NCBI RefSeq assembly: GCF_004193775.1
Contig: NC_041021.1
Span: 35,289,718-35,353,717, forward strand
Reading direction: 5' to 3'
DNA: 64,000 nucleotides
From: Glycine soja
Lineage: Eukaryota; Streptophyta; Magnoliopsida; Fabales; Fabaceae
This document shows, in pieces, positions 34,761 through 45,592 of the stretch. The translations under genes and the position numbers were made by a program. The notes below the pieces were generated by a model. It was not told the origin of the DNA. It did no database searches and was given only the letters and a program-made list of their open reading frames with translations. Position 1 is the stretch's first letter. Every line of letters starts with the position of its first letter.

Positions 34761-35757
34761 TGTGAATGTATGTATACATGATTTTGATGATGTCAAAAGA
34801 AGAATCAAACAAGGCTAATTTTGCTTCAAGATTAATACAAGATTGTTTCAACAAACAAAGCCTTGATTCAAGATTTCTTCAAGATCAAGCCTTGCCTCAC
34901 AATGAAAGGTTTCAAGTCATTCAAGGCACATGTAATCGATTACCAATGGTTTGAAAGTGTGTAATCGATTACCAATGGTTTGAAAGTGTGTAATCGATTA
35001 CACATCATATGTAATCGATTACCAGAGACTCTAAACGTTGGGAATTCAAATTTTAAATGAAGGGTCACAACTGTTCAAGAAAAACAACTGTGTAATCGAT
35101 TACACTAATTCTGTAATAGATTACTAGAGAGGATTTTCAAGGAATATCGCCAACAGTCACATCTTTTCATTAAATTTGTGAATGGCCATCAAAGGCCTAT
35201 AAATAGGTGACTTGGGCACGAATTTTAGGCAGAGAGTTTTGCTTGGCAAAAATTTCTTATCCTCTCAAAAGACAATGAGAGAGATTCCAAAAGAACTTCA
35301 TTGTCAAATGCTCTCTCAAAAGAAATCCTTGGCCAAACACTTGCAAAATCTATAAGGATTCCTACATGATCTTTATTGTAATATTCTTCTCTTGAAGAGA
35401 GAATTATTCTTCCATTCTTCTTATTAAATGAGATTGGTTAAGAGACTATGAGTCTCTTGTTGTAAAGGATTCCTGAACACAAGGGATGGGTTGTCCCTGT
35501 GTGGTTCAGACTTTGTAATGGATTTTACAAAGATAGTGGAAATCTCAAGTGGGTTGCTTGAGTACTGGACGTAGGCACGGGAAGTGGCCGAACCAGTATA
35601 AAATTGTGTTTGCATTCTCTCTTCCCTTATCTCATTTATGTTATTGCAATCAATTTTGCCTTGCATGTTTATAGAACATTATTAAATTGATTGTTGTTGC
35701 TTCTTCTGCATTCTAAGCCTATCCCTCTTAAGATTATTGAGGCCACAAGGTCCAACA
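34761..35757 (+). repeat. SIRE-like solo LTR 2, inserted in the transposase first exon, target duplication GAACA
   Basis: 997 bp, TGTGAATG...TCCAACA, flanked by GAACA at 34756-34760 and 35758-35762. It is longer than LTR 1 by a 29-bp tandem duplication around 34940-34997 that adds one more GTAATCGATTACC site. Its own target duplication shows that it is an independent insertion, not the partner LTR of LTR 1. Confidence 0.93.
35198..35206 (+). promoter_or_regulatory. TATA box of solo LTR 2
   Basis: CTATAAATAGG, a near-perfect plant TATA box, upstream of the R/U5-like half of the LTR. If active it would transcribe rightward into the transposase remnant. Confidence 0.6.
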
Positions 35758-38404
35758 GAACATAAGTCGCATGAGCCCTTCGAAAAAGGCATGGAAGAGT
35801 TTTTGGAATTTTCCATCGAAAGAAGTCGACTGGATGACGATGGAAAATATTTTTGTCCTTGTATAAACTATTTGAACGGGAGACGACAACTACTCGACGA
35901 CATACGAGAACATTTACTTTGTGATGGGATTAAGAAGAATTATATGACATGGATATGGCATGGTGAATTCATAGACATGCAGAGGGAGTCTCAATCTAAA
36001 CCGATTAATGTACAAATGGGAGATTGCTTAGAGGAAATGATTTGTGATCTTTGACAAGAATCTTTTCAGCAAGAACATGCCCCTATGTATGATACATTGC
36101 AAAGTGATTCAAAGAAGCCATTGTATCCGGGGTGCAAGAATTCGTTGGCGCTGCTGTTAGCAATGTTAAGTCTAGTTAATGTCAAGGCCAGATATGGGTG
36201 GAGTGACAAAAGCTTCAGTTCACTGCTTCATGTAGTGCACAATATGCTTCCAGAGAAAACACTCTGCCAAAAAAGTTACTATCAAGCGAAAAAGATATTA
36301 TGTTTGATGGGTATGGGGAATCAGAAATTCATGTTTGCCCTAATGATTGCATATTGTACAGACATGAGTTTGAAGAGATGAACAAATGCCCTCGGTGTGG
36401 GGTATCACGCTACAAAGTGAAGGATGGAGATGAGTGTAGTATTGATAAAAACTCAAAGAAAGTTCCCCCAGCAAAGGTGTTGTGGTATCTTCTGATCATT
36501 CCAAGGTTTAAGCGTCTGTATGCTAATGGAGACGACGCAAAAGACCTTACATGGCATGCAAATGGGAGAAACTGCGACGAAATGCTCTGTCATCCTGTTG
36601 ATTCCTCCCAGTGGAAGAAGATTGATCGTTTGTATCCAGATTTCAGCAAAGAGTTAAGAAATCTTAGGCTTGGACTTGCCACTGATGGAATGAATCTATA
36701 TGGCAGTTTAAGCACTCAACACAATTCGTGTCCAGTTTTACAAGTAATTTACAACTTGCCTCCTTGGTTGTGCATGAAGCGAAAATACATGATGTTTTCT
36801 ATAAGGATATCGGGCCTAAGACAACCAGGAAATGATACTGATGTTTATCTTAGTTCCTTGATTGAAGACTTGACAAAGTTGTGGGACGAAGGAGTTTCAG
36901 TGTTTGATGGGTTTCGAAATAAGACTTTTGATTTGTGTGTAATGTTTTTTTGTACCATTAATGACTTTCCAACATATAGGAATTTGAGCGGGTACAATGT
37001 TAAGGGCCATTGTGCATGCCCCATCCATGAAGAAGACACAAGCTACATACAACTGAAACATGGTAGAAAAATAGTATACACGAGGCATCGACGTTTTCTG
37101 AAACCTTATCACCCTTACTGACGATTGAAAAAAGCATTTAATGGAAGTCAAGAGTATGGAAGTGTGTTGATATCGTTAATTGGTCAGCAGGTTTTTTAGC
37201 GGGTTCAACACTTGAATACTATATTTAGAAAGAACCAGATGAAGGAAAAAAGTAAGATTTGCATATGGAAGAGAAGGTTGATTTTGTTTGATCTTTCATA
37301 CTAGTCCGATCTAGATGTTAGACATTGTATTGATGTTATGCATGTAGACAAAAAATGTTTGTGATAGTGTCATTGGGACGCTCCTTAACATTCAAGGTAA
37401 GACAAAAGATGGTTAATACTCGTCAAGATCTAGCTGACATGGGTATACGAGCCCAGTTACATCCAAGGTCTGATGGTAAGAAAATAAACTTGCCTCCAAC
37501 TTGTCATACTTTGTCTAGAAATGAGAAGATGAAATTTTGTGAGTGTTTGTGCTGTGTCAATGTCCCACAGGGATACTCTTCAAATATTAAGAGCCTTGTG
37601 CAGTTGAAAGATCTAAATTTAGTAGGCTTAAAGTCTCATGATTGCCACGTCTTGATGCAACAATTGTTAGCCGTTTTTGAGACATTTTTCCTAACAAAGT
37701 TAGACATTTCATAACTCGGTTATGCTTTTTCTTTGATGCCATATGTAGCAAAGTCCTTGATCCTGCCAAGTTAGATGAGCTAGAAAATGAGGCTACCATT
37801 TTATTGTGTCAGTTGGAGATGTATTTTCCTCCTGCGTTATTCGACATCATGGTTCACTTAATTGTTCATTTGGTGAGGGAAGTTAAATGTTGTGGTCCTG
37901 TTTATTTGTAGTGGGTGTACCCGATTGAGCGATACATGAATTAAAAAGGTATACAAAGAATATATATTATCCTGAAGCATCTATTGTGGAGAGGTACATT
38001 GCAAAAGAAGTTGAGTTTTGTTCAGAGCTTATTGAAAAGGAAAAACCTATTGGGCTTCCCGAGTCTCGGCGTAATGAAAAAGTGGGAGGTAAAGGTTAAA
38101 GAGGATTGCATGTTATCACTCCAAGTCTAAAAGATTTGCAACAAGCTCATTTGTATGTACTGAATAACAGTAATGAAGTTTTGCCATACATAGTACGTCA
38201 CAAAGGTTTAGAGAAGGAAAGTCATCCAAAAATACCTAGAAACAAAACACTGCCCCTCACGTGTTGTCTCGTGGGGGTTATGAATATCTAGAAAACAAGT
38301 TGATAGAGGAGAAGAAAAAGAAACAATTGGAGGAAGCAACCCATTCGGGAAGCACTGACACCATCATTGATCCTCCATCTCCCATTCGATGACACGTGAA
38401 GTGG

Positions 38405-39240
38405 AAGATGGCCCGCACCAAGAAAACTGGTCAAATGACATCTGAGGCAGCAAAGGAAATTGCTAACAAGATTGTAAGTCACTTTCATTTGTTAATTGTC
38501 GCTATTTATAATCATTGTTTGATTGAGTAAACCAATAAATTTGTTCTTCACAAGATTCCTTGGAGGAGCATGCCTCACAAGGAAGCTTTGTCGCCCATTG
38601 ACATCAGGATGTACTGACTGCTACCATTAGGTGACCAAAACACCCTGGTCATGTGCTATTGGAGCTAGTGTCATTATAAAATAATACTTTGGACCGGCTC
38701 CAAGGACCTCCCATGCGTCTTCATCCATGGCTCCCAAACACCTGGAGCAGCTAATGCAAAAAATCAGGGACCAGTTGGAGGAGTCGATCATAGAAAAAGT
38801 GACTCGACAACTAATGTTGTCCTTCAGCCAGATCTAGTCTTAGTTTCAATCACAGATGCAATCACAAGGACTCACACTGCCTCCTGAGCCTAAGGTTAGT
38901 CCTTCTGCTGCTCGTGTCAGCACAAAGGAGAGTTATGTTGATCCCTCAGGGAACGACCCAGACACGGGTGAGTCAGAGAAATGTGGATTGTATGTCGAAG
39001 AAAATCCTCCCCATCTGGTTGCCTTTAGAAGACTTTATGAGGGGTCGACCACCATTCACAACATCCCTTTAGGAAATGATCAAGTGAAGGTTGGTGTTGA
39101 GGAAGTTCGCAATGCTAATGCTCGCATTCCTGTACCCACTCAAGAGGTTCAGTTAATGGGGCAGACACTTAACACTTTCCCTTCTTGGCCAACACATCTT
39201 GTCAAGCGTTTCCCAGAACATGTATTTCACTGTCATTAAA
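38405..39240 (+). pseudogene. CACTA-1 C-terminal coiled region (plant transposase type)
   Basis: KMARTKKTGQMTSEAAKEIA at 38405-38470 begins a segment common in legume CACTA proteins. After an intron-like gap come DQLEESIIEKVTRQLMLSFS (38770-38835) and the open frame 38856-39239 (SQGLTLPPEPKVSPSAARVS, NDPDTGESEKCGLYVEE). It is Gln/Ser-rich and likely helical. Role unknown; it lies between the transposase and the protease domain and was probably one polypeptide with them. Confidence 0.65.
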
Positions 39241-39289
39241 TGATTTTTTCCAATTAAAGTGTTCATTGTCATTAAATTATGTTTATTAA

Positions 39290-40510
39290 CTGTGTAGGAT
39301 AAATATGGAGCTGTGGGACCGGCGAAACCTGCAAATAGGCCAGATCCTGATGTCAATGATCCCCTATATTTAATGACATTGACTATCCCACAGCTTTTTC
39401 TGAAGCCGTTGTAGGTTATGTGGAATGCTACCATGTTTGGGGTGTATAATGACAACTTCCCCTTGTACATAAAGCATGAAGATCTATCTTAAATAACACA
39501 TGGTGGTCAATGTCTTAGCATCTCTGTTATACAATTGTGGATTCTATAAGTCACTTTACATTATTGTTTATTAGCTAAATTATTCTTTTAAATTCATACA
39601 TAATTTACTTTATTTTAACAACAATAGGCATATGACTGAGACAAGTATGTGAGCGGGGAATGCCAATGTGTATGGATTCCTCGAGCCACAGTCCATATAG
39701 AGATCTAGGCAATCACAAATTGAATCAGAAAGTTATATTAAGAACTAGATGCCGAATTCAAAGAGGGATGTGTACTTAGGAGCTTACTTGAATGGGTAAG
39801 TTAAACTGAACAAATGAATTTAAATAATTTATGCACTATAATAACTCATTATTCTCCACTACAGTGCACATTGGCAAATGGTCGTCATATGTCCTAAGGA
39901 CAATGTTGTCATCTGGTTTTGTTCCTTGCACAATAGGCCAGACAACTACCTGAAAGGAATTATTAATAGGTCAGTTATATTTTCCAATACATTTACATTA
40001 GCATTACTTGGGAACATCAATATTTTAATTGTACAATACGCATGCATGTTTTTATTGAACAATGCTTTGAAAGGATTTGACGATAATCAACAAAGTAAAT
40101 CCAAGTCTGCTGCTAGATGGATTGTTTGTTGTTAAAGTAAGTCATTTAAACAATGCATCTTGCCTTCAAAATTTTATTATATTACTGTGTAGACTAATTT
40201 GTACTTAACTTTGAATATCTAAATTTCATAATGTATTTAGTGTAATAAGCAAAAAGGAAGCACTAAGTGCAGGTACTACGTAATGCATTGGATGCCAACG
40301 ATAATCTTAAGAAGTTTCAAGAATAATTGGAAAATGGTAATTGTTTACTTTAAACGTAATTCAATTTGTTATAATTGCTATTATATATTATTAACTTATG
40401 TTTTATTATATCATGTATTATTTTAATGATGCACGGCCATTAGAACCAAAGAGAATGAAGGCGCTTCGTATCCAATGGGCAACATTTTATTTAAAAGTTA
40501 AAAATGAAAC
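39290..40510 (+). pseudogene. C48 (ULP1/SUMO protease-like) domain of CACTA-1, in exon pieces
   Basis: Exon-like blocks on the plus strand: DPDVNDPLYLMTLTIPQLFL (39340-39400), CVWIPRATVHIEIWAITNW-like sequence (39660-39730), then HWQMVVICPKDNVVIWFCSL (39868-39930) with the catalytic His. SKSAARWIV lies at 40100-40125, and KCRYYVMHWMPTI (40270-40310) contains the catalytic Cys, where relatives have ECGYYVMHW. GT/AG-like boundaries separate the blocks. C48 proteases remove SUMO or related tags. Such domains are known passengers of plant CACTA and Mutator elements. Several stops make it inactive. Confidence 0.75.
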
Positions 40511-40739
40511 AATTGGTGTTTAAGTAATTTTAGAATTGTAGTTTAGTTAATTTACATTTTTTACAATTCATTTTATGTATTGAATTTTTTAATTCATAAT
40601 AATATTCAATTTTTATGGAGTTTCTGCTAAAAACAGTCTGAAAATAGACTGAACAGTATCTGGATTGGTTCTGATTTTAAATTTGCAGGTTAATTTGGGG
40701 TAATTAAGAAAATAGACAACATATTAAAAAAATCCAATA

Positions 40740-41150
40740 ACCAACATTGGTTTTTAGACAAAATCGATGTTGTTTACAAACAACATCAGTTTTTACCAAA
40801 ACCGATGTTAAGTTGGACTTACAACATCGGTTTCTAAAACTGATGTTGTTGTTGAATAACAACATCGGTTTTCATTACCAGAACTCAACATTGGTTAAAA
40901 ATCGATGTTGGGGAGTACAAAGCAACATTGGTTTTTCCTAAAAACTAATGTTGTAAGTATAAATTACCATCGAATTTTATAAAAACTGATGTTGTAAGTA
41001 TAACTTAACATCGGTTTTGGTTAAAACTGATGTTGTTTTGTACAAATTTTACTTTTTTTTTGTTATTTCTTACTATACAAAATCAGTTTTTGTAGAAAAT
41101 AGATGTTGTTAAAACTGATGTCCTTAATAACCGATGTTAAAACCCTATTT
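40740..41150. repeat. CACTA-1 right sub-terminal repeat array
   Basis: About ten alternating copies of AACATCGGTTTT-like and AAAACCGATGTT-like units, forming many potential short hairpins. In En/Spm-type elements such repeats bind the element's regulatory protein. Here this is inferred from position only. Confidence 0.75.
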
Positions 41151-41384
41151 TCTAGTAGTGTGTAGAAAATCAACATTGAATCTACTATTAATGAAGGTAA
41201 ATATCTACATGTTGCATGGCCTAATAGGGGCATCAATGTTGAAGATTAGAAAGTCTCCTTGAGAATGACTCCCTAGTAAAATAATGGTGAATAAAATTAA
41301 TTCGTACATAAGCATCCTATCCATGTTTTTCATTTCATGAGAGTTTAATAAGTTTTCTAGAGTTGTTGTAGGGATAGAGAAATT

Positions 41385-41527
41385 GGAACAACTCCTTGTT
41401 GTGATGAGGCAAATGTGAAGAGAGGACCATGGTCAACAGAAGAAGACTCCAAGCTGAAGGAGTACATTGAGAAGTATGACACTTGAGGGAATTGGATTGG
41501 TCTACCTCAGAAAGCTGATACAAAATA
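41385..41527 (+). pseudogene. R2R3-MYB exon 1 fragment, left arm
   Basis: In frame it reads the RAX/MYB36-like N-terminus: [20 protein letters not shown], then LKEYIEKY and GNWIGLPQKA, the first two-thirds of the R2 repeat. The usual Met-Gly start is Ile-Gly here (ATG to ATT). An in-frame TGA at 41484-41486 interrupts it, and the GT donor expected after KAG is lost (GAT). No R3 repeat or later exon was found. MYB factors of this class regulate development; this piece cannot be functional protein. It lies about 200 bp beyond the CACTA-1 insertion. Confidence 0.82.
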
Positions 41528-42126
41528 TATACATGTGTGAGCTATAATTCTACTTTCATTTATTTTTGGATTTTCATGTAATAGTAGCATGTAGAAGGTA
41601 GATTAGTCTTTGTCAATTAGTTTATTGGTTTTCTAACTTATGATATGATGTCTTTATATAGTAGAGAGCTTGAATCAGATGAGGCATTTGAGAGGTGTTC
41701 ACTCGTTGTAGATAATGCCCGTAATTTACGCATTCCTATCAGTTAATATGCATTGCTAGGAATTGGTGTTTATTTATCATCTTTGTTTTATTCAAATATT
41801 AGGGTGTTAATGTTACAAATCTAGGACGGAAAAAAATTATTGGATACATTATTTTTGCCAAATATTTTTCCCTGGTATTTTTGAATTGTTACTTTCTTTA
41901 AAATATTTATTTATTGGCATAACTTCATTGCATCCTACATCCCAAACAATTGTTGTGTTTAAATAAAGTGGTTCAAGAAAAGAATTGTGTATTTGAAACA
42001 ACATATTAGGCATTTAGACCATGGGCATTTGGGCAGTAGCTTACAACAAAAAAAATATTAAAGAAGAGTATGAACTGTCATTTATAATTGTCACCTAAAG
42101 TATATGACCCTATGAAGCATCCTAAC

Positions 42127-42726
42127 ATGTGAGTTAAGTTACCATATTAGTAATGTTAATGTTCTTCTATGGCTTTCCTAGAATAAACTTGACAGAGAAG
42201 TTGGAGGATGTGGGTTCATTCACATACTTATCCTTTAGTTTGAAGTATGAAACATTTTAACTAGAAATTGTCTCTAGACTGGGTCTAACTTTCAATTCTT
42301 CTGTATTTTGACTACTTATTAGGCTTTCTCTTAAATTGCTTGTTTATGTGACAACCTAATAGTGTCACCTGGTATTTTGTTTCATAATCTTGGACTTTTT
42401 AGGATTCACATTTCCAACCATGAAGCAACTATATTAATTCTTCTTTGTAGATCCAATTATTTCATCAAGGATTCTCAAAAATGGTATGTGCTAGACCCAA
42501 TAGTAGGACATGTTTTAATTACTTATGTAATTACTATCATGCTAGTGCTATTAGAAACAACCATCCCAGACTTGAGTTTATTCTTAATCAACTCTTGAAA
42601 CTCTAATAAAGGTCACATCATGATTGGACAATAACTGTGTTTAAAATTTAGTTGTACATTAAGCCTTAACTAGTGGAACTTTATAAACCATGCATTAGAA
42701 CATATGTAAAATTGAAAAAAAAAATA

Positions 42727-42770
<44 letters not shown>

Positions 42771-43770
42771 TAGAAACTAAACTTTTATAATATCCCTATC
42801 TAAACTAGTTGAGAAAAAATAAATATATTTAATCCTATTATTTTAATTTGATTGTATCTTATAGTGAGAGTTTTTGGCAATTCTGATTTAGCAAATGGTA
42901 TTGCATAAATATTTTTAATGCATTTTTTTTTAATTCTAGGGATTTAACAATGGATTTCACTACTGCAAAGAAAAATGTAATTTCTGACGCGCTAACAACG
43001 ATGGTTGTCTGAAACTGTCGTTGAACACAAAGTGATGACAATTTTTTAATTATGTTGAATGTATACGAAGACAATTTTAAAATAACCGTCTTGGAATGGT
43101 GATTTCGACAATGGTTATTTGAAAAACCGATGTTGAACAAGGTGAATCAAGCAAGTACGAAAATAGTTTTAAATAATATAACTTAATTATTTCTTGCGAC
43201 ATTGTTATCTCAATACGTCTCAAGAAACCTTCTATCAATAACCCTTGTTTGACTCATGCCTAAGCTTCTCGTCTCATTTTTTTTGTCGGTGTGACATCGT
43301 TGTGGAATCCCTCAAAGGTGACCATAGTATCCACATCGAACTGCTCCCTTGATTTTTTTTTTTTGTTTTCTATTTTTGTTCTAGTTTGTGTGACCCTCAA
43401 ATGTTCTTTCTCTGACTGAAGTGTTTGTTTTAATTACTAGAGCAATGTGTAATTGTCTCATTTAGGAAAAATTTGAACAAGTAATGTGCTGTTATGAGGT
43501 AAAAAGAAAATGGAAAACATGAGCCAAAGGAGAGGTTAAATGCATGAAATGCATTTGAACTTTCGAGACTCTAAACTAGGAGCATTTGAGTCACTTGAAA
43601 AAGGATTGGGTTGGTACTGAACTAAAAATAAACCACCCTCTAATCCTCTTTCTGATGCAAGAGATCCCTGGAAACTTGCCACTAAGCTTTTTTCAAATGA
43701 CATTCCTATAAAAGCTGTCTAATTATACAAAAGTTAGACATACAATAAAGAAAAATAATCCTTAGTTGCT
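42127..43770. other. Spacer between the inverted arms, with TA repeat and a CACTA end fragment
   Basis: A (TA)n run lies at about 42731-42767. At 42958 a CACTACTGCAAAGAAAAATG end begins, followed by paired ACGATGGTTGTCTG / AACTGTCGTTG and ATGGTTATTTGAAAAACC repeats to 43140, resembling the ends of CACTA-2. The other end was not located. No gene is seen in the rest. Confidence 0.55.
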
Positions 43771-44372
43771 TGTGTTAGGATGCTTTATAAGGTCATATAC
43801 TTTTGGTGACAATTATAAATGATAGTTCATACTCTTCTTTAATATTTGCTCGTTGGAAGCCACTGCCCAAATGCCCATGGTCTATGCCTAATATGTTGTT
43901 TCAAATACATAATTCTTTTCTTGAACCACTTTCTTTAAACACAACAATTGTTTGAGACGTAGGATGCAATGAAGCTATGCCAATAAATAAATATTTTAAA
44001 GAAAGTAAAAATTCAAAAAACTAGGGAAAATTTTTGGCAAAAATAATGTATCCAATAATTTTTTCTTTTTCGTCCTAGATTTGTAACATTATCACCCTAA
44101 TATTCAACTAAAAGAAAGACAATAAATAAACACCAATTTCCAGCATTACATATTAACTGATAGGAATCCATAAATTACGGGCAGTATCTACAACTAGTGA
44201 ACACCCCTCAAATGCCTCATTTGATTCAGGCTCTCTACTATATAAAGACATCATATCATATAGTTAGAAAACCAATAAACTAATTGGCAGAGACTAATTG
44301 ACCTTTTACATGCTACTACTACATGAAAATCCAAAAATAAATGAAAGTAGAATTATAACTCACACATGTATA

Positions 44373-44515
44373 TATTTTATACCAGCTTTCAGAGGTAGAC
44401 CAATCCAATTGCCTCTGATGCCATACTTATTGATGTACTCCTTCAGCTTGGAGTCATCTTCTGTTGACCATGGTCCTCTCTTCACATTTGCCTCATCACA
44501 ACAAGGAGTTGTTCC
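44373..44515 (-). pseudogene. R2R3-MYB exon 1 fragment, right arm
   Basis: Mirror copy of 41385-41527. It reads [20 protein letters not shown], then LKEYINKYGIRGNWIGLPLK and AG with no stop, so it is better preserved than the left copy. The exon ends AAAGCTG followed by GTATAAAAT, keeping the GT donor typical of MYB exon 1. The initiator is also ATT here, so the start codon was lost before the duplication. No further MYB exon was found downstream on the minus strand. Confidence 0.83.
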
Positions 44516-45592
44516 AATTTCTCTTTCCCTACAACAACTCTAGAAAACTTATTAAACTCTCACGAAATGAAAAACATGGATAGGATGCTTATATACGAAT
44601 TAATTTAATTTACCATTATTTTACTGGGCAGTCATTCTCAAGGAGAACTTTGTAATCTTCAACATTGGCACCCCTGCCAGGCCAGGCAACATGTAGGTAT
44701 TTACCTTCAGTAATAGTAGATTCAATGTTGATTTTCTAGTGTTAGTGATAAAAAAAAAATACTATTTCAACATTGCATGCATTAGTGCTAATATAATACT
44801 AGCCAGTCAAGACATTTATCAAACACTTCAAATGCAAAACATGATACAATACATATAGAGAACCTCTTCTACACTAACAACCACAAGAAGCTAAATCAAC
44901 TTCAAATCTTACACAAAAATTGGAAATAATTATGAAAAGAAAACAAATTAAATTTAACAAAATGAATTGATGAATGAAATATTACCTCTGGAGATAGGTT
45001 TGTGTAGCTCCAATTGATCCTAATTTTTGATATCGGAAGAGAGAAGACACAAAAAGAACGAGTAAGCTAGATGCGTGAACGAGAAGGGCAAGTAAATGAG
45101 ATTTGTGGACGAAATTGAAATTCCAACGCTTGTGCTGATTAGGGTTCTTCAACTTCAAACCCTCAAAATTGAAATCTAAGGTGAATCCATTGAAGGAAGA
45201 GAAAGCAAGATGAAAGCTTCTTGAGGGATCACAGTGAGGAGGAGGGAGGGAGAGAGAGAGAGAGTGAGAGTGTTGTTACCGCAATGAGCTAAGGTGAACA
45301 CGAATGAAAGTTGCTTTAAAAATTAAAAGGTTTAAGCGATAATAGAGAAGCAGTAGTCAAAGTGAATAGTTGGAGAGTCAAGTTTTAATATTAAGATCTT
45401 TTAGTAACATTTTATATAATAAATGTTACAAAATTTTATTTTATTATGATTTGGTAACATTTTAGTAAATGTTACTAAGTCCACTAAATGTAGAATTTTT
45501 TTTTCCGCTTCCAACTAGCTTTTTAGTTAGTTTTACTGAACATAACCAATTGTTTTCCTCTTTTTAGAAACAAAACTAGAGTGGAAACATTC

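Larger units (their letters stand above)
34739..38400 (+). pseudogene. TNP2-type CACTA transposase, split by a solo LTR and later stops
   Basis: The start is probably ATG 34739-34741: the first codons (MDRSWM) match the conserved N-terminus of the transposase-associated domain, and the sequence is cut eight codons in by the solo LTR at 34761-35757. The domain resumes after it (EKGMEEFLEFSIERSRLDDD, then LCDGIKKNYMTWIWHGE). TNP2 proper follows: AKRYGWSDKS-like residues near 36190, PNDCILYRHEFEEMNKCPRC, VLWYLLIIPRFKRLYANGDD, LRLGLATDGMNLYG and YNLPPWLCMKRKYMM. The open frame 36300-37121 is the best kept. Then come QDLADMGIRAQLHP, NVPQGYSSNIKSLVQLKDLN and DUF4218-like MYFPPALFDIMVHL (near 37825) with ASIVERYIAKE (37980). 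A one-base shift links 36085-36381 to 36300. TNP2 cuts and joins CACTA ends. Confidence 0.88.
32653..41163 (+). mobile_element. CACTA-1: CACTA (En/Spm) transposon encoding TNP2 and a ULP1-like protease
   Basis: The element is 32656-41160 (8505 bp) with 3-bp target duplications TGT at 32653-32655 and 41161-41163. Ends: CACTACTTAAAATAATAG on the left, and CACTACTAGAAAATAGGG as reverse complement of the right. Sub-terminal repeats of the AACATCGGTTTT type lie inside both ends. The coding part 34739-40510 is on the plus strand: transposase, DUF4218-type region, then a C48 protease domain. It is inactive: stops, frameshifts and two SIRE-like solo LTRs (32730-33697, 34761-35757) interrupt it. Confidence 0.9.
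31010..42126 (+). repeat. Left arm of a large inverted duplication, interrupted by CACTA-1
   Basis: Removing the CACTA-1 insertion (32656-41160) leaves about 2.6 kb. It matches, in reverse, 43771-49427 plus 58745-59056. Anchors readable by eye: 31010-31316 with 58745-59056; 31330-31980 with 48790-49427; 31980-32655 with 44870-45595; 41161-42126 with 43771-44735. Similarity is high but imperfect, so the duplication is old. It carries LRR-like and MYB fragments. Confidence 0.88.

Noticed and set aside
32730..35757. The two similar SIRE-like LTRs as the pair of one retrotransposon
   Set aside because: Each is flanked by its own distinct 5-bp duplication (AAACA and GAACA), and the sequence between them is CACTA leader and transposase start, not gag-pol.
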